This document shows positions 37,230 through 46,667 of a stretch of 64,000 nucleotides of DNA, piece by piece. The stretch covers positions 1 through 64,000 of the forward strand of contig CACNQT010000002.1 in assembly GCA_902622705.1 (NCBI GenBank). The letters run 5' to 3'. Position 1 is the first letter of the stretch, and the number at the start of each line of letters is the position of its first letter. The notes beneath the pieces are model-generated. The model was not told the DNA's origin. It worked only from the letters and a program-made list of their open reading frames with translations, and did no database searches. The stretch is from an uncultured Prochlorococcus sp. Its GTDB lineage: Bacteria > Cyanobacteriota > Cyanobacteriia > PCC-6307 > Cyanobiaceae. Both the position numbers and the translations under genes were made by a program.

Positions 37230-37377
37230 ATAGTGTAATTTTACTTAAAAAAGATTTGGTAAATTTGAAACTTACTTAGTGAAGTTTATAGAGAAACGAA
37301 AAAAAATTGAAAATTGTTACTGTTGATACAAGAAATTTTGAGGTGTCTTCTTAAATTTTTTAATAGTAAAAATATTT

Positions 37378-38112
37378 ATGATACCTGCTTCTAGAGGATT
37401 CAGCCGCTTTAGTTCGCAACAGTCCGGACAAAGTAAAATCAACTCTGTTGGAGAACGTTTTCCAATAAATAGAACTTTAATGGAAGTAATTAAAGGTCTA
37501 GAGGGTGCAAGCACAGAAATGGTTGAGAGATCTAAAACAATATTTTTCCCTGGTGATCCTGCTGAGAGGGTTTATCTTATAAGAAGAGGAGCAGTAAGGT
37601 TGTCAAGGGTGTATGAGTCAGGTGAAGAGATAACTGTTGCTCTTTTAAGAGAGAATAGTCTTTTTGGTGTTTTATCTCTTCTAACAGGTCATAGATCTGA
37701 TCGTTTTTATCATGCCATAGCATTCACAAGAGTTGAAATGATAACAGCTCCTGCGAATTCTGTTTTAAGAGCAATAGAGGAAGATGCATCAGTTGGGCTA
37801 CTATTGTTGCAGGGTCTTTCAAGTAGGATCCTACAGACAGAAACAATGATAGAAACTCTTACCCATAGAGATATGTCTTCTCGTTTGGTAAGTTTTTTAA
37901 TGGTTCTTTGTAGAGACTTTGGTGTTGCAAGTGAAAAAGGTATTACAATAGATCTAAGACTTTCACATCAAGCTATTGCTGAAGCTATTGGCTCAACAAG
38001 AGTAACGATTACCCGTTTATTGGGCGATTTAAAGGATTCCGGACTCCTTACGATTGAAAGAAAAAAGATCACAGTATTTGACCCAATAGCTCTTGCAAAA
38101 AGATTTAATTGA
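37378..38112 (+). CDS. ntcA: global nitrogen regulator NtcA
   Basis: CRP-family transcription factor that senses 2-oxoglutarate (with PII/PipX help) and activates nitrogen-assimilation promoters at GTA-N8-TAC sites. The 244-residue chain has an N-terminal cyclic-nucleotide-like beta-roll ([20 protein letters not shown]), a dimerisation helix and the C-terminal helix-turn-helix with [21 protein letters not shown], the NtcA recognition helix. A perfect site for it lies before amt1 at 49144. The N-terminal 20 residues are loosely conserved, so the start is less certain. Confidence 0.97.
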   Translation: MIPASRGFSRFSSQQSGQSKINSVGERFPINRTLMEVIKGLEGASTEMVERSKTIFFPGDPAERVYLIRRGAVRLSRVYESGEEITVALLRENSLFGVLSLLTGHRSDRFYHAIAFTRVEMITAPANSVLRAIEEDASVGLLLLQGLSSRILQTETMIETLTHRDMSSRLVSFLMVLCRDFGVASEKGITIDLRLSHQAIAEAIGSTRVTITRLLGDLKDSGLLTIERKKITVFDPIALAKRFN

Positions 38113-38151
38113 TTCACCATTAATTATGATGTATCGAGTAAGTGAAATACT

Positions 38152-39117
38152 GTGGCTTGGATTTTAATTGTTTTTCTAATATTACTCGGTGGACTAATCG
38201 CACCATTCGGGGATCTTCTTGGTACAAAGATTGGTAAAGCAAGATTTAGTATCTTAAAATTAAGACCAAAGAAAACAGCAACCATAATAACTGTAATAAC
38301 TGGTGGGTTTATAAGTTCAATATCAATAGGGTTGTTGATTTTGGTTAGTGAGGAATTTAGACAACGACTTTTTGTGGATATTCCTTTTTTGCAAAGAACT
38401 TTAGATGAAAGTAAAAAGGCCCTTATACCTTTGCAAGAAGAGCGAAAGAAACTTGAAAGTAAAATTTTTCAAAAAGAAAAAGAATTAAATCAGTTGAAAG
38501 ATAATATTAATGAATTTAGGAGAGGGAATATTGTTATTAAAAGAGGACAAACTTTATTTATTGCTGAGATTAATTCTAATGCAAATATAAAATTAGACCT
38601 AGCAAAAATCTATAATAAAGCTGATAAATTTGTACGGAAAATTGTTATCCCTAGTAATAAAGAATCAAAAAATATTCTTTTGTGGAGACCTAGTGATATT
38701 ACAAAAATTGAAACTGAAGCGTCTAAAGGTGGCAACTGGATTTTAATAATTAAATCAGCAACAAATGTTTTAAAGGGGGATAATTATGTTTTTGTATCAC
38801 CTGATTTATTAGTTAATCAATTTATTGTCAAAAAAGGAGATGTGATTACAAGCTCTATTTTTGGGGAAAATGATTTGAATCTTAAATCTATTAATTTAAA
38901 AATTCAAGCACTCCTTAGAGAAACAAGAGATGAAATTAAATTAAAAGGATCACAAGTTAATGAAATTAATACTAACGGAAATTTTGTAAAAAAAATTAGA
39001 GACTTTCTCAAAGACAATCGCAATACAAAATTCAAGTTAGAAGTAGTATCTTTAAGAGATAGTAAAACTGCAGAACCTATAGTCGTTGAGATCAATATTT
39101 TAAAGATAGCTTCTTAA
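38152..39117 (+). CDS. DUF3084-family protein
   Basis: A 321-residue protein with two N-terminal membrane segments (about residues 3-22 and 44-65), a coiled coil at about 85-130 (LQEERKKLESKI), and a C-terminal globular part. This is the cyanobacterial DUF3084 architecture; function unknown. GTG start at 38152. Its TAA is directly followed by the ATG of the RNase-H-fold gene with no spacing, so the two are coupled. Confidence 0.85.
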   Translation: MAWILIVFLILLGGLIAPFGDLLGTKIGKARFSILKLRPKKTATIITVITGGFISSISIGLLILVSEEFRQRLFVDIPFLQRTLDESKKALIPLQEERKKLESKIFQKEKELNQLKDNINEFRRGNIVIKRGQTLFIAEINSNANIKLDLAKIYNKADKFVRKIVIPSNKESKNILLWRPSDITKIETEASKGGNWILIIKSATNVLKGDNYVFVSPDLLVNQFIVKKGDVITSSIFGENDLNLKSINLKIQALLRETRDEIKLKGSQVNEINTNGNFVKKIRDFLKDNRNTKFKLEVVSLRDSKTAEPIVVEINILKIAS

Positions 39118-39555
39118 ATGGCCAAAGTAATAAGTATTGATCCTGGAAAAAGTAAATGTGGATTAGTTTTAGCTGAAATAAGTGAAAAAAAAGTTTATGA
39201 GGCTATCATTCTTAAAAGTGAATTACTTGAGGATTACGTCAGAAATTTAAATACTTTTGAAAATATATCAAAAATTATAATTGGAAATGGTACGACCAGT
39301 AGAGAGATTACCAAAAAAATTGATTTCTTTAAAAAAGAAATAATAATTTTTGAAGAAAAAAATACTTCTTTCAGAGCAAAATCAAGATATTTCGAACTTT
39401 TTCCAATTAGCGGTTTGAATTTTTTAATACCTAGGGAGATTTTTATCCTTAATAAAAATCTTGATGCGATATCAGCATTGATAATTTTAGAGGATTATTG
39501 CAAAATAAAATTTGCTTTAAATCAAAATATAGATTTTAAAACTTGGCTGAAATAG
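39118..39555 (+). CDS. RNase-H-fold (RuvC/YqgF-like) protein, unknown function
   Basis: A 145-residue protein starting VISIDPGKSKCGLVLAE, the strand-turn with catalytic-type aspartate found in RuvC and YqgF resolvase folds. A second acidic position may be in the conserved C-terminal NLDAISALIILEDY helix, again RuvC-like. It is shorter than RuvC and I cannot equate it to YqgF. Translationally linked with the DUF3084 gene. A Holliday-junction or RNA nuclease role is possible but not shown. Confidence 0.78.
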   Translation: MAKVISIDPGKSKCGLVLAEISEKKVYEAIILKSELLEDYVRNLNTFENISKIIIGNGTTSREITKKIDFFKKEIIIFEEKNTSFRAKSRYFELFPISGLNFLIPREIFILNKNLDAISALIILEDYCKIKFALNQNIDFKTWLK

Positions 39556-39793
39556 TGAACTTATATTCATTACCTGCCTCTAATTTATAATCTTGTTTCA
39601 ATAAAAATCTTAATAAGGCATCCTCAATTAATGCTTTGCCTAAAGGTGGTTTTACACATAATAAACCTTTATTAAAAGACCATGTAAAAGTCCATTTAAA
39701 CTGACTAGCTTCCACAACTCCCTTAATTTGCTTTTTTGAAAAGCAATATTCTTTAACACTTAAATGGGCTATTGTTTCTGGTTTTGACTTCAT
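39536..39793 (-). CDS. DUF3146-like small protein
   Basis: An 85-residue soluble protein with beta-strand character (KWTFTWSFNKGLLCVKPPLG) fitting the cyanobacterial DUF3146 family. Lies 3 bp after pth and overlaps the convergent RNase-H-fold gene by 20 bp. No functional motif. Confidence 0.8.
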   Translation of the reverse strand: MKSKPETIAHLSVKEYCFSKKQIKGVVEASQFKWTFTWSFNKGLLCVKPPLGKALIEDALLRFLLKQDYKLEAGNEYKFTISAKF

Positions 39794-39796
39794 TTG

Positions 39797-40399
39797 TTAA
39801 ATTTGATCTTTATCAAAAGAATTTAATTCATTCATTATGTGTTCTTCTTTTTTAATATTTATTTGTTCAAGTGAATCTATTACCCGCTTATAAACTTTAT
39901 CCAAGATTAATTTTTCTTCTAGAGAAATATTTCCTAATACATGAGAAATAGTATTGAAATTTTTTATTTCTTTATTTGATGGAGGTGATCCAATACCAAT
40001 TCTTATTCTATTGAAATCATGGGTTTGCAATTTTTCGATGATACTTTTAAGCCCATTATGTCCACCTGAGCTTCCTTTTTTTCTGAATCTTATTTTTCCA
40101 AGGGGAAGATCTTTATCATCGACTATTATAAAAACCTGATCTAAATTAATTTTGTACCAATCTACTATTGCTCGGACAGCATCACCACTATTATTCATAA
40201 ACGTATTAGGTAAAAATAATCTGTAAGTGGAGTTGTTGATTTGAAATTCTGAGCAAGAGCTTTTAAGTTTATCTTTTATTAAAAAATTTGAATTATATTT
40301 TTTTGAGAGATTTTCAAGTACTAAAAATCCTATGTTATGTCTACTTTTAGAATATTTTTTTCCAGGATTTCCCAATCCAATTAAATATATTTCATTCAT
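39797..40399 (-). CDS. pth: peptidyl-tRNA hydrolase
   Basis: Releases tRNA from prematurely dissociated peptidyl-tRNA. The 200-residue chain has GLGNPGKKYSKSRHNIGF with the catalytic histidine, the NTFMNNSG loop and DDKDLPLGKIRFRKKGSSGG with the catalytic aspartate. Complete. Upstream lies psbH on the same strand with about 140 bp between them, in which I see no gene. Confidence 0.97.
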   Translation of the reverse strand: MNEIYLIGLGNPGKKYSKSRHNIGFLVLENLSKKYNSNFLIKDKLKSSCSEFQINNSTYRLFLPNTFMNNSGDAVRAIVDWYKINLDQVFIIVDDKDLPLGKIRFRKKGSSGGHNGLKSIIEKLQTHDFNRIRIGIGSPPSNKEIKNFNTISHVLGNISLEEKLILDKVYKRVIDSLEQINIKKEEHIMNELNSFDKDQI

Positions 40400-40537
40400 G
40401 ATTTATTTCTAAATCTCTTTTATTGAGAATTATAAATATATAAATAAAATATAACTATGTAGATTTAACAAAATCCCAGAAAGTATATTTAGAATTTTCT
40501 GAAGAAAAAGATAAATTTTTGAGCTTGTTTCGGAAAT

Positions 40538-40738
40538 TTAGTTTCCGTTCCAATCTACTGAGAAACCTTGTAATAGTAAGGATTGGTTATAAATTTGTAG
40601 AAGAATAACTAAAAAAACAAGAAGTAGAAGTCCTATGACTGTCATCACAGGAACTGCTCCCCAACCAGGTACAACTTTTCCTTGACCTGAATTGCCAATT
40701 GCTTTTAAAAGATTTCCTAAGGCTGTTTTTTGACCCAT
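40538..40738 (-). CDS. psbH: photosystem II 10-kDa phosphoprotein PsbH
   Basis: Single-span PSII subunit near CP47, needed for assembly and QB-site stability. The 66-residue chain has a stromal N-terminus ([20 protein letters not shown]), a membrane helix (about 29-49) and a lumenal tail with [12 protein letters not shown], all typical. Divergent from psbN, as is usual for this gene pair. Confidence 0.97.
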   Translation of the reverse strand: MGQKTALGNLLKAIGNSGQGKVVPGWGAVPVMTVIGLLLLVFLVILLQIYNQSLLLQGFSVDWNGN

Positions 40739-40818
40739 GTTTAATTCACAAAATCGAATATTATTTCGCTATTGTATAAGAACTTATACATAAATTGTTT
40801 ACAAACTTAGCAAAATTG

Positions 40819-40971
40819 ATGCAAACTTTATCATCCGCTCCTGATCCTGCAGTTTCTGTAGCAGTTTCAATTCTCGCAGTACTTCTAGCTTTAACAGGTT
40901 TTGGTCTTTGGACTGCTTTTGGTCCCAAAGCTGCAAAGCTTACGGATCCTTGGGATGATCATGATGATTAG
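40819..40971 (+). CDS. psbN: PsbN (photosystem II assembly factor)
   Basis: A 50-residue single-span protein too short for most ORF calls. The translation has PDPAVSVAVSILAVLLAL followed by FGLWTAFGPKA and a tail ending in DPWDDHDD, the typical PsbN pattern. ATG at 40819 and TAG at 40969-40971. Required for early PSII assembly, not a stable subunit. It faces psbH, an arrangement conserved in cyanobacteria and plastids. Confidence 0.96.
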   Translation: MQTLSSAPDPAVSVAVSILAVLLALTGFGLWTAFGPKAAKLTDPWDDHDD

Positions 40972-41074
40972 CTTAAAGTATTTCAAAGTTTTCCAAAAAT
41001 ACAAAAAGTAAACCTTTTACCATAATTTAAATATAAATTTAATAGGATATAAATCTGTTAGCACTTGTAATTTC

Positions 41075-41203
41075 ATGCTTGCCCTAAAAATTTCTGTATA
41101 CACCATCGTCTTTTTCTTTGTTGGAATCTTTCTCTTCGGATTTTTAGCAAGTGATCCAACTAGGACACCTAATAGAAAGGATTTAGAAAGTCCCCAGGAT
41201 TAA
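41075..41203 (+). CDS. psbI: photosystem II reaction-centre subunit PsbI
   Basis: A 42-residue single-span PSII core subunit next to D1. Sequence begins [20 protein letters not shown] and continues with the conserved [16 protein letters not shown] tail. ATG 41075, TAA 41201-41203. About 100 bp after psbN on the same strand; may share its transcript. Confidence 0.97.
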
Positions 41204-41285
41204 TTACTGCATTTCCAAATTTAATTAAGTTAGTTATTTTTTAAAAATATATATAATTAGATCTCACAGATTTTCTTTAAAGTAT

Positions 41286-41906
41286 TTAAAAGTCATAACC
41301 AAATTTTATATAAGGTAGTTCTTTAGACTTCCTTTCAACTAATTTCGAATTTTCTAGTAATGTTGCTGTAGCATCCCATTCTCCAGATAAAAACATTTTT
41401 CTTGAACTTTCTTTAATTTCAAGACAAAAATTGAAATCCTTTGATTTAGCTAATGAATTTTTTAGATCAATTTCTAAAGATAAACTTTTTTTATCAATGT
41501 AACTTTGAATATCTTGTATTAATTTTTTAGGAAGAGTAAAACAAGGAATTCCAATAGCAATACAATTGCTATAAAAAATTTCAGCAAAACTTTCACCTAT
41601 TATTGCTTTTATACCCCACCTCATAAGTGCTTGAGGGGCATGTTCTCTGCTAGACCCACATCCAAAATTGCTATTAACAATTAGTATTGAGGCATTTTTG
41701 TTATCTTCTAAATCTAGAGGATGCCTACCTTTTAAAGTTTTTCTATCGTCTTCAAAAACTGATTTGCCCAATGCATCAAAATTAACGCACTTTAAGAAAC
41801 GTGCAGGAATTATTCGATCAGTATCAATGTCGTTACCAATTAATGAGATGCATTTCCCACTTATTTGCAAAATTTTTCCAATTGGTGGAGTAAATTCAGA
41901 TTTCAT
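41286..41906 (-). CDS. leuD: 3-isopropylmalate dehydratase small subunit
   Basis: Swivel domain of isopropylmalate isomerase in leucine synthesis. The 206-residue chain has [15 protein letters not shown] and the substrate-binding [15 protein letters not shown]. Its start overlaps the leuC stop by 4 bp, so the subunits are translated together. Confidence 0.96.
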   Translation of the reverse strand: MKSEFTPPIGKILQISGKCISLIGNDIDTDRIIPARFLKCVNFDALGKSVFEDDRKTLKGRHPLDLEDNKNASILIVNSNFGCGSSREHAPQALMRWGIKAIIGESFAEIFYSNCIAIGIPCFTLPKKLIQDIQSYIDKKSLSLEIDLKNSLAKSKDFNFCLEIKESSRKMFLSGEWDATATLLENSKLVERKSKELPYIKFGYDF

Positions 41907-43312
41907 TTGTTTATAAATTCTCTAACGTCACTTACTTTGCCTTTAATTGCAGCAGCAGCAACCATTGCTGGACTCATTAGAAGAGTTCTTCCAGTTGGTG
42001 ATCCCTGCCTACCTTTAAAATTTCTATTACTTGAACTAGCACTCACTTGATTACCTATTAACTTATCTGAATTCATTGCTAAACACATGGAACAGCCTGG
42101 CTCTCTCCATTGAAATCCTGATTTTTTAAAGATTTTATCAAGACCTTCTTGTTTTGCTTCAGCGGCTACTTTTTCTGAACCAGGTACTACAAATGCTTTT
42201 ACTGTCTTAGATACTTTTTTGTCTTTTAATACTTTAGCCGCAACTCTTAAGTCACTGATTCTCCCATTAGTGCAACTGCCTATAAAACAAACATCAACAG
42301 GAGTATTTTTAATTGATTGCCCAGGCTTGAATCCCATATATTCATAAGCCTCTTTGGCAACAAATTGGTCATTTGGAGACAATTTTTCTAAAAGAGGAAT
42401 TTGTTGGTTTATGCCTACACTTTGACCGGGAGTGATTCCCCAAGTTACGGTTGGTTCTACTTTTGAAGCATCAAATTTAATTAAATCATCAAAAATAGAA
42501 TTCTCATCGCTTTTTAATGATTTCCACCATGAGAGCGCTTTATCCCAGTCGTCATTTTTTGGAGCACATAATTTATTTTTAATGTAACTAAAAGTCTTTT
42601 CATCAGGGTTTATGTAACCGCATCTCGCGCCTCCTTCAATAGACATGTTGCATATAGTCATCCTTTCTTCCATTGATAATGCATTAATCGCAGGCCCTGC
42701 GAATTCATATGCAAAACCTACTCCTGCCTTGACTCCAAGTTTATTAATAATATGCAGTACTAAATCTTTCGCAAAAACTCCATGAGACAATTTATTTTCG
42801 CACCAAATCTGCCTTACCTTTAATTTGTTCATGGCTATGGTTTGAGTAGCAAGAACATCTCTTACTTGACTTGTACCTATCCCAAAAGCAATTGACCCAA
42901 AAGCTCCATGAGTTGAAGTGTGAGAATCGCCACAAGCTATTGTCATTCCAGGCTGAGTAAGACCCAATTCTGGAGCTACTACATGGACTATTCCTTGATT
43001 CCCACTACCAATATTAAAAAATCTTATTTTATGTTGTAAGCAGTTTTTTTCTAGTGTTTCAATCATTTGCTCTGCAAGATTATCTTTAAAAGGCCTGCTT
43101 TGATTATCTGTCGGCACAATATGATCAACAGTAGCGACAGTTCTATTAGGGAATTTTACTTTTAAATTTTTATCTTTTAAAGCACCAAATGCTTGTGGAC
43201 TTGTTACTTCATGGATCAGATGAAGACCGATAAAAACTTGATCAGAGCCACCAGGAAGACTGGAAACTTTGTGTAAATCCCAAACTTTATCAAATAAGGT
43301 ATCTTTACTCAA
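41903..43312 (-). CDS. leuC: 3-isopropylmalate dehydratase large subunit
   Basis: Aconitase-family Fe-S subunit partnering LeuD to interconvert 2- and 3-isopropylmalate. The 469-residue chain has [10 protein letters not shown], the cluster cysteines in [13 protein letters not shown] and GCSMCLAMN, and the C-terminal [13 protein letters not shown] motif. Complete and canonical. 13 bp downstream of cinA. Confidence 0.97.
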   Translation of the reverse strand: MSKDTLFDKVWDLHKVSSLPGGSDQVFIGLHLIHEVTSPQAFGALKDKNLKVKFPNRTVATVDHIVPTDNQSRPFKDNLAEQMIETLEKNCLQHKIRFFNIGSGNQGIVHVVAPELGLTQPGMTIACGDSHTSTHGAFGSIAFGIGTSQVRDVLATQTIAMNKLKVRQIWCENKLSHGVFAKDLVLHIINKLGVKAGVGFAYEFAGPAINALSMEERMTICNMSIEGGARCGYINPDEKTFSYIKNKLCAPKNDDWDKALSWWKSLKSDENSIFDDLIKFDASKVEPTVTWGITPGQSVGINQQIPLLEKLSPNDQFVAKEAYEYMGFKPGQSIKNTPVDVCFIGSCTNGRISDLRVAAKVLKDKKVSKTVKAFVVPGSEKVAAEAKQEGLDKIFKKSGFQWREPGCSMCLAMNSDKLIGNQVSASSSNRNFKGRQGSPTGRTLLMSPAMVAAAAIKGKVSDVREFINK

Positions 43313-43325
43313 TTTGTAAAAAAAG

Positions 43326-44627
43326 TTACTTACTATTCGATAATAGGATTAATCTTAGGCTGTTCAAACACACATTTACACTTAGTGTTTGAATTTCTAT
43401 TCTGTTTCGGGTTGAGTTAAATATTTTTTTGATATTAGTGAGATGATTATGTGGTCCTGAAATCGATATGTAGACTAGTCCAACAGGTTTTTCTTCACTT
43501 CCTCCATCAGGCCCAGCAATCCCACTGATCGCTATTGCCCAATCTGCTCCTAATTTCTCTTTGACATTAACTGCCATAGCCTTACAAACTTCTTTAGAAA
43601 CCGCTCCATATTTTGTAAGCTTTTCTTCTGAAATATTTAATAATGAATTTTTCAGCTCATTACTATAGGAAACAATACTTCCTTGAAAAACTTGAGACGA
43701 TCCTGATATTGACGTAATTGATGAAGATAGTAGGCCTCCTGTACAGGATTCAGCAAAAACAAGGGTTTCATTTCTTTTTGCTAATTCATTTATTAAGACT
43801 CTAGGAAGAGAATCGTTATTCTCTCCAAAAATAAATTTTGAAAACTCTTTTTTTAATTTTTCTTTTACAGGTTTGATTATTTTCTTTGCTTCCAATTCAT
43901 TCTTAGCTCTAGCTGTGATTCTTAGCTTAACCTCTCCCAAGTTTGCATATGGAGCGACAGTGGGGTTTTTAAGAGCTAAAAGATCCTTAATTTTTTCTGC
44001 AATACTTGATTCTCCAATACCTGAGAATTTAAGAGTATTTGAAAAGAATGAGTAACTATCTGAGAATTTATTTTTAATAAATCCTAATGCAGTCTCCTCC
44101 CACATAGCTTTCATTTCACTCGGGACACCAGGGAAAGTAAGAATAGTAAATCCTTTTATTGGTTCCCAAATCATTCCTGGGGCAGTACCCCTTGGGTTAT
44201 TAATTATTTGCGCATTTTTTGGGAAGAAGCATTGTTTACGTAAGCTAGAGGAGTCGTCCTGCAGCTTTGAATTTGAAAGCTTTTGTTTTAATTCACTCCA
44301 TAAGTAAGGTCTTTCAAAAAGAGCTTCATTGAAAGACTGGGCAATAGCTTCATTAGTTAAGTCATCTGGAGTGGGTCCTAATCCACCTGTTGTAATAAGA
44401 AGACTACTTCTTTTAGATATTTCCTGAATTATTTTTATAATTCGATCACAATTATCGCCTACGGTTGATTGTCTAAAGTGATTTAAGCCTAATTTAGACA
44501 ATTCTTCCGAAATCCATCTAGCATTAGTATTTACAATATTTCCTAGAAGTAATTCTGTTCCAATAGATAGAATCTCAACTCCCTTGGGATTAGGATTACT
44601 GAATTGATGGTTCAAGTTTGCCTTCAT
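43326..44627 (-). CDS. cinA: CinA-like competence/damage protein (NMN deamidase, ADP-ribose pyrophosphatase type)
   Basis: CinA proteins combine an N-terminal MoaB/MogA-like COG1058 domain (about 15-180, [16 protein letters not shown] and [11 protein letters not shown]) with a C-terminal NMN amidohydrolase PncC domain (about 265-430, [11 protein letters not shown] and [11 protein letters not shown]). Both are complete in 433 residues, so pyridine-nucleotide salvage is the likely job. The ATG at 44627 lies inside the end of glyA (32-bp overlap). Confidence 0.93.
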   Translation of the reverse strand: MKANLNHQFSNPNPKGVEILSIGTELLLGNIVNTNARWISEELSKLGLNHFRQSTVGDNCDRIIKIIQEISKRSSLLITTGGLGPTPDDLTNEAIAQSFNEALFERPYLWSELKQKLSNSKLQDDSSSLRKQCFFPKNAQIINNPRGTAPGMIWEPIKGFTILTFPGVPSEMKAMWEETALGFIKNKFSDSYSFFSNTLKFSGIGESSIAEKIKDLLALKNPTVAPYANLGEVKLRITARAKNELEAKKIIKPVKEKLKKEFSKFIFGENNDSLPRVLINELAKRNETLVFAESCTGGLLSSSITSISGSSQVFQGSIVSYSNELKNSLLNISEEKLTKYGAVSKEVCKAMAVNVKEKLGADWAIAISGIAGPDGGSEEKPVGLVYISISGPHNHLTNIKKIFNSTRNRIEIQTLSVNVCLNSLRLILLSNSK

Positions 44628-45867
44628 AAAGAGGGAACTTATTACACAAAGCTAATACTCTTTCTTTACATTTATTTTCTATTAGTGAATCTTCTGGATT
44701 TAGCAATCTATCAGCAATAATTTCGCCTACTTCAGCAAAAGCATTTTCATCAAAGCCTCTGGTAGTTAAGGCAGCAGTTCCTAATCTTAATCCACTCGTC
44801 ACAAAAGGTGATTCGGGATCAAATGGGACAGTATTTTTATTTGCCGTGATATTCACTTCACTCACGAGCAAGTCAGCAACTTTTCCAGTCATATTAATAC
44901 TTCTTAAATCGAGTAAAACAATATGATTATCAGTTCCTCCACTAACAATATCAATACCCTTGGATATTAATGTTGAAGCCAAAACTTTTGCATTTTTTAT
45001 TACTTGTTGTGAATAATGAACAAAATCGGGATTTAAAGCTTCTCCAAATGCAACCGCTTTAGCTGCGATTATATGTTCTAGAGGACCACCCTGAGTTCCT
45101 GGAAAGACAGATTTATCAAATTTCTTTCCAAATTCTGCATCTTTACATAATATAAGTCCCCCTCTTGGCCCTCTCAAAGTCTTATGCGTAGTTGTAGTTA
45201 CTACATCGCAGAAAGGTATTGGATTTGGGTGAAGCTTACTTGCTACGAGTCCTGCAATGTGTGCGATATCCGCCATTAAATATGCACCAACTTCATCAGC
45301 AATATTCTTAAATGATTCAAAGTCAATTGTTCTTGGATAAGCAGAATATCCACATATGATTAATTTTGGATTTATTTCTAGTGCTATTTTTCTTACTTCA
45401 TCAAAATCTAACTTGTTAGTTTCTTTATTAACACCATAGTGAACTGCATTAAACCATTTTCCGCTCATATTTACTGGAGATCCATGAGTAAGGTGTCCAC
45501 CATGAGATAAATCCATTCCCATAATTGTGTCGCCAGGTTTGAGTAGACTTAAGAAGACGGCAGCATTAGCTTGCGCTCCACTATGAGGTTGAACATTAGC
45601 CCAGTTTGCATTGAATAATTTTTTTGCTCTCTGAATAGCTAATTCTTCGATTTCATCAACAAATTCGCACCCACCGTAATATCTTTTTTGAGGCAATCCT
45701 TCAGCGTACTTATTTGTCAGGACTGATCCTTGAGCTTGCATAACAGCCATTGATGCGAAATTTTCACTTGCTATTAACTCAAGGTGGGTTTCTTGTCTAT
45801 TTTTTTCAGAGTTAATTAAATTTGATATTACTGAATCACTTTCCTTAAGATTTTTAAGAATATTCAT
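44596..45867 (-). CDS. glyA: serine hydroxymethyltransferase
   Basis: PLP enzyme interconverting serine and glycine and charging tetrahydrofolate with a one-carbon unit; relevant also to photorespiration. The 423-residue chain shows LIASENFAS, the folate/PLP region SGAQANAAV, and the PLP lysine in [13 protein letters not shown]. Complete. First gene of glyA-cinA-leuC-leuD, a run of tightly spaced minus-strand genes. Confidence 0.98.
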   Translation of the reverse strand: MNILKNLKESDSVISNLINSEKNRQETHLELIASENFASMAVMQAQGSVLTNKYAEGLPQKRYYGGCEFVDEIEELAIQRAKKLFNANWANVQPHSGAQANAAVFLSLLKPGDTIMGMDLSHGGHLTHGSPVNMSGKWFNAVHYGVNKETNKLDFDEVRKIALEINPKLIICGYSAYPRTIDFESFKNIADEVGAYLMADIAHIAGLVASKLHPNPIPFCDVVTTTTHKTLRGPRGGLILCKDAEFGKKFDKSVFPGTQGGPLEHIIAAKAVAFGEALNPDFVHYSQQVIKNAKVLASTLISKGIDIVSGGTDNHIVLLDLRSINMTGKVADLLVSEVNITANKNTVPFDPESPFVTSGLRLGTAALTTRGFDENAFAEVGEIIADRLLNPEDSLIENKCKERVLALCNKFPLYEGKLEPSIQ

Positions 45868-45944
45868 TTAAATTAATAATTAATAAACACAATATAAACG
45901 ATATTTTTTAGAAAAATATAAAAAGAATGTTTCATAATCTTAAA

Positions 45945-46018
45945 CGCGCCTGGAGAGATTCGAACTCCCGACACCCTGATCCGTAGTCAGGTGCTCTAAT
46001 CCACTGAGCTACAGGCGC
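45945..46018 (-). tRNA. tRNA-Arg (ACG)
   Basis: Minus strand: acceptor GCGCCTG pairs with CAGGCGC, discriminator G. Anticodon stem CCTGA/TCAGG with loop CTACGGA gives anticodon ACG (read as ICG after editing). D-arm GCTCAGTGGATTAGAGC and T-arm GTTCGAATC are canonical. No encoded CCA. Confidence 0.97.
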
Positions 46019-46107
46019 ATAATTATGTAATATCTCTGTTTCAGGGTCTCTTAGTCAACTAGATTTCGGGTAAAATGTCTAATATTAACAATCTTATTTT
46101 TATTAAT

Positions 46108-46359
46108 ATGCCTATAAAGTGGTATGGAAATGGTGATTTAGAAGATCCTACCTACAAACATTTTTCTCGAATAGTAAATTTTGTAATTCACTGCATGATA
46201 TTTACTGCAGTTGTAAGTGGTACTTATCTTTTAAAAGAAATTAAATATGAAATCGCTTTTTTTAACAATTTTGCGATAATCTGGTCAATTCTTCTAGCGT
46301 CCCATCTAATTTTTGTAATCATAAAAAAACCTAAAAATTTAGAGAAACAATCAACTTAA
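46108..46359 (+). CDS. two-span membrane protein, unknown function
   Basis: Starting from the Met at 46108 the protein is 83 residues: a short hydrophilic MPIKWYGNGDLEDPTYKHF segment, then two membrane spans (FVIHCMIFTAVVSGTYLL and FNNFAIIWSILLASHLIFVI) and a Lys-rich tail. The frame is open to an ATG at 46075, but the longer form adds an Asn/Ile-rich leader that looks non-native. Family not recognised with certainty; located just before a DUF3181-like gene (15 bp). Confidence 0.7.
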   Translation: MPIKWYGNGDLEDPTYKHFSRIVNFVIHCMIFTAVVSGTYLLKEIKYEIAFFNNFAIIWSILLASHLIFVIIKKPKNLEKQST

Positions 46360-46374
46360 ATCAATTCATTATTT

Positions 46375-46665
46375 ATGGACTCTCAAATACTAATAAGTGA
46401 TCTAGAAAATATTATTTCCGAAAAGGTATGTATAAAGATAGAAAAGTGGAATTTATATCTTGGAGATGCAGGTCTAGCTAGGAATCTTGCTATTGAATGT
46501 GTCAGTAATAAAGATCAAGGCCCATTAGAGGCTGCAAAAATAAGTTTACAAGCAATTAATGTAAAAGTAGGGGACGGAATTAACAATATTCCGCTTATTA
46601 ATTTAATCACTACATCACAAATTCTTGAATTAGAAGAGATTTTGGAAAGTTTTTTTGATAACTAA
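46375..46665 (+). CDS. DUF3181-like small protein
   Basis: A 96-residue acidic soluble protein of the cyanobacterial DUF3181 type (KWNLYLGDAGLARNLAIECV, then AAKISLQAINVKVGDG). No catalytic motif. Convergent with murJ, whose stop is 2 bp away. Function unknown. Confidence 0.8.
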   Translation: MDSQILISDLENIISEKVCIKIEKWNLYLGDAGLARNLAIECVSNKDQGPLEAAKISLQAINVKVGDGINNIPLINLITTSQILELEEILESFFDN

Positions 46666-46667
46666 AT

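Noticed and set aside
37235..37248. GTA-N8-TAA upstream of ntcA as an autoregulatory NtcA box
   Set aside because: One mismatch in the key triplet and no TAN3T element at the required distance; expected by chance in AT-rich DNA.
40520..40550. CGGAAA...TTTCCG hairpin at the psbH stop as a terminator
   Set aside because: Short stem that overlaps the stop codon, with no U-tract following on the minus strand.
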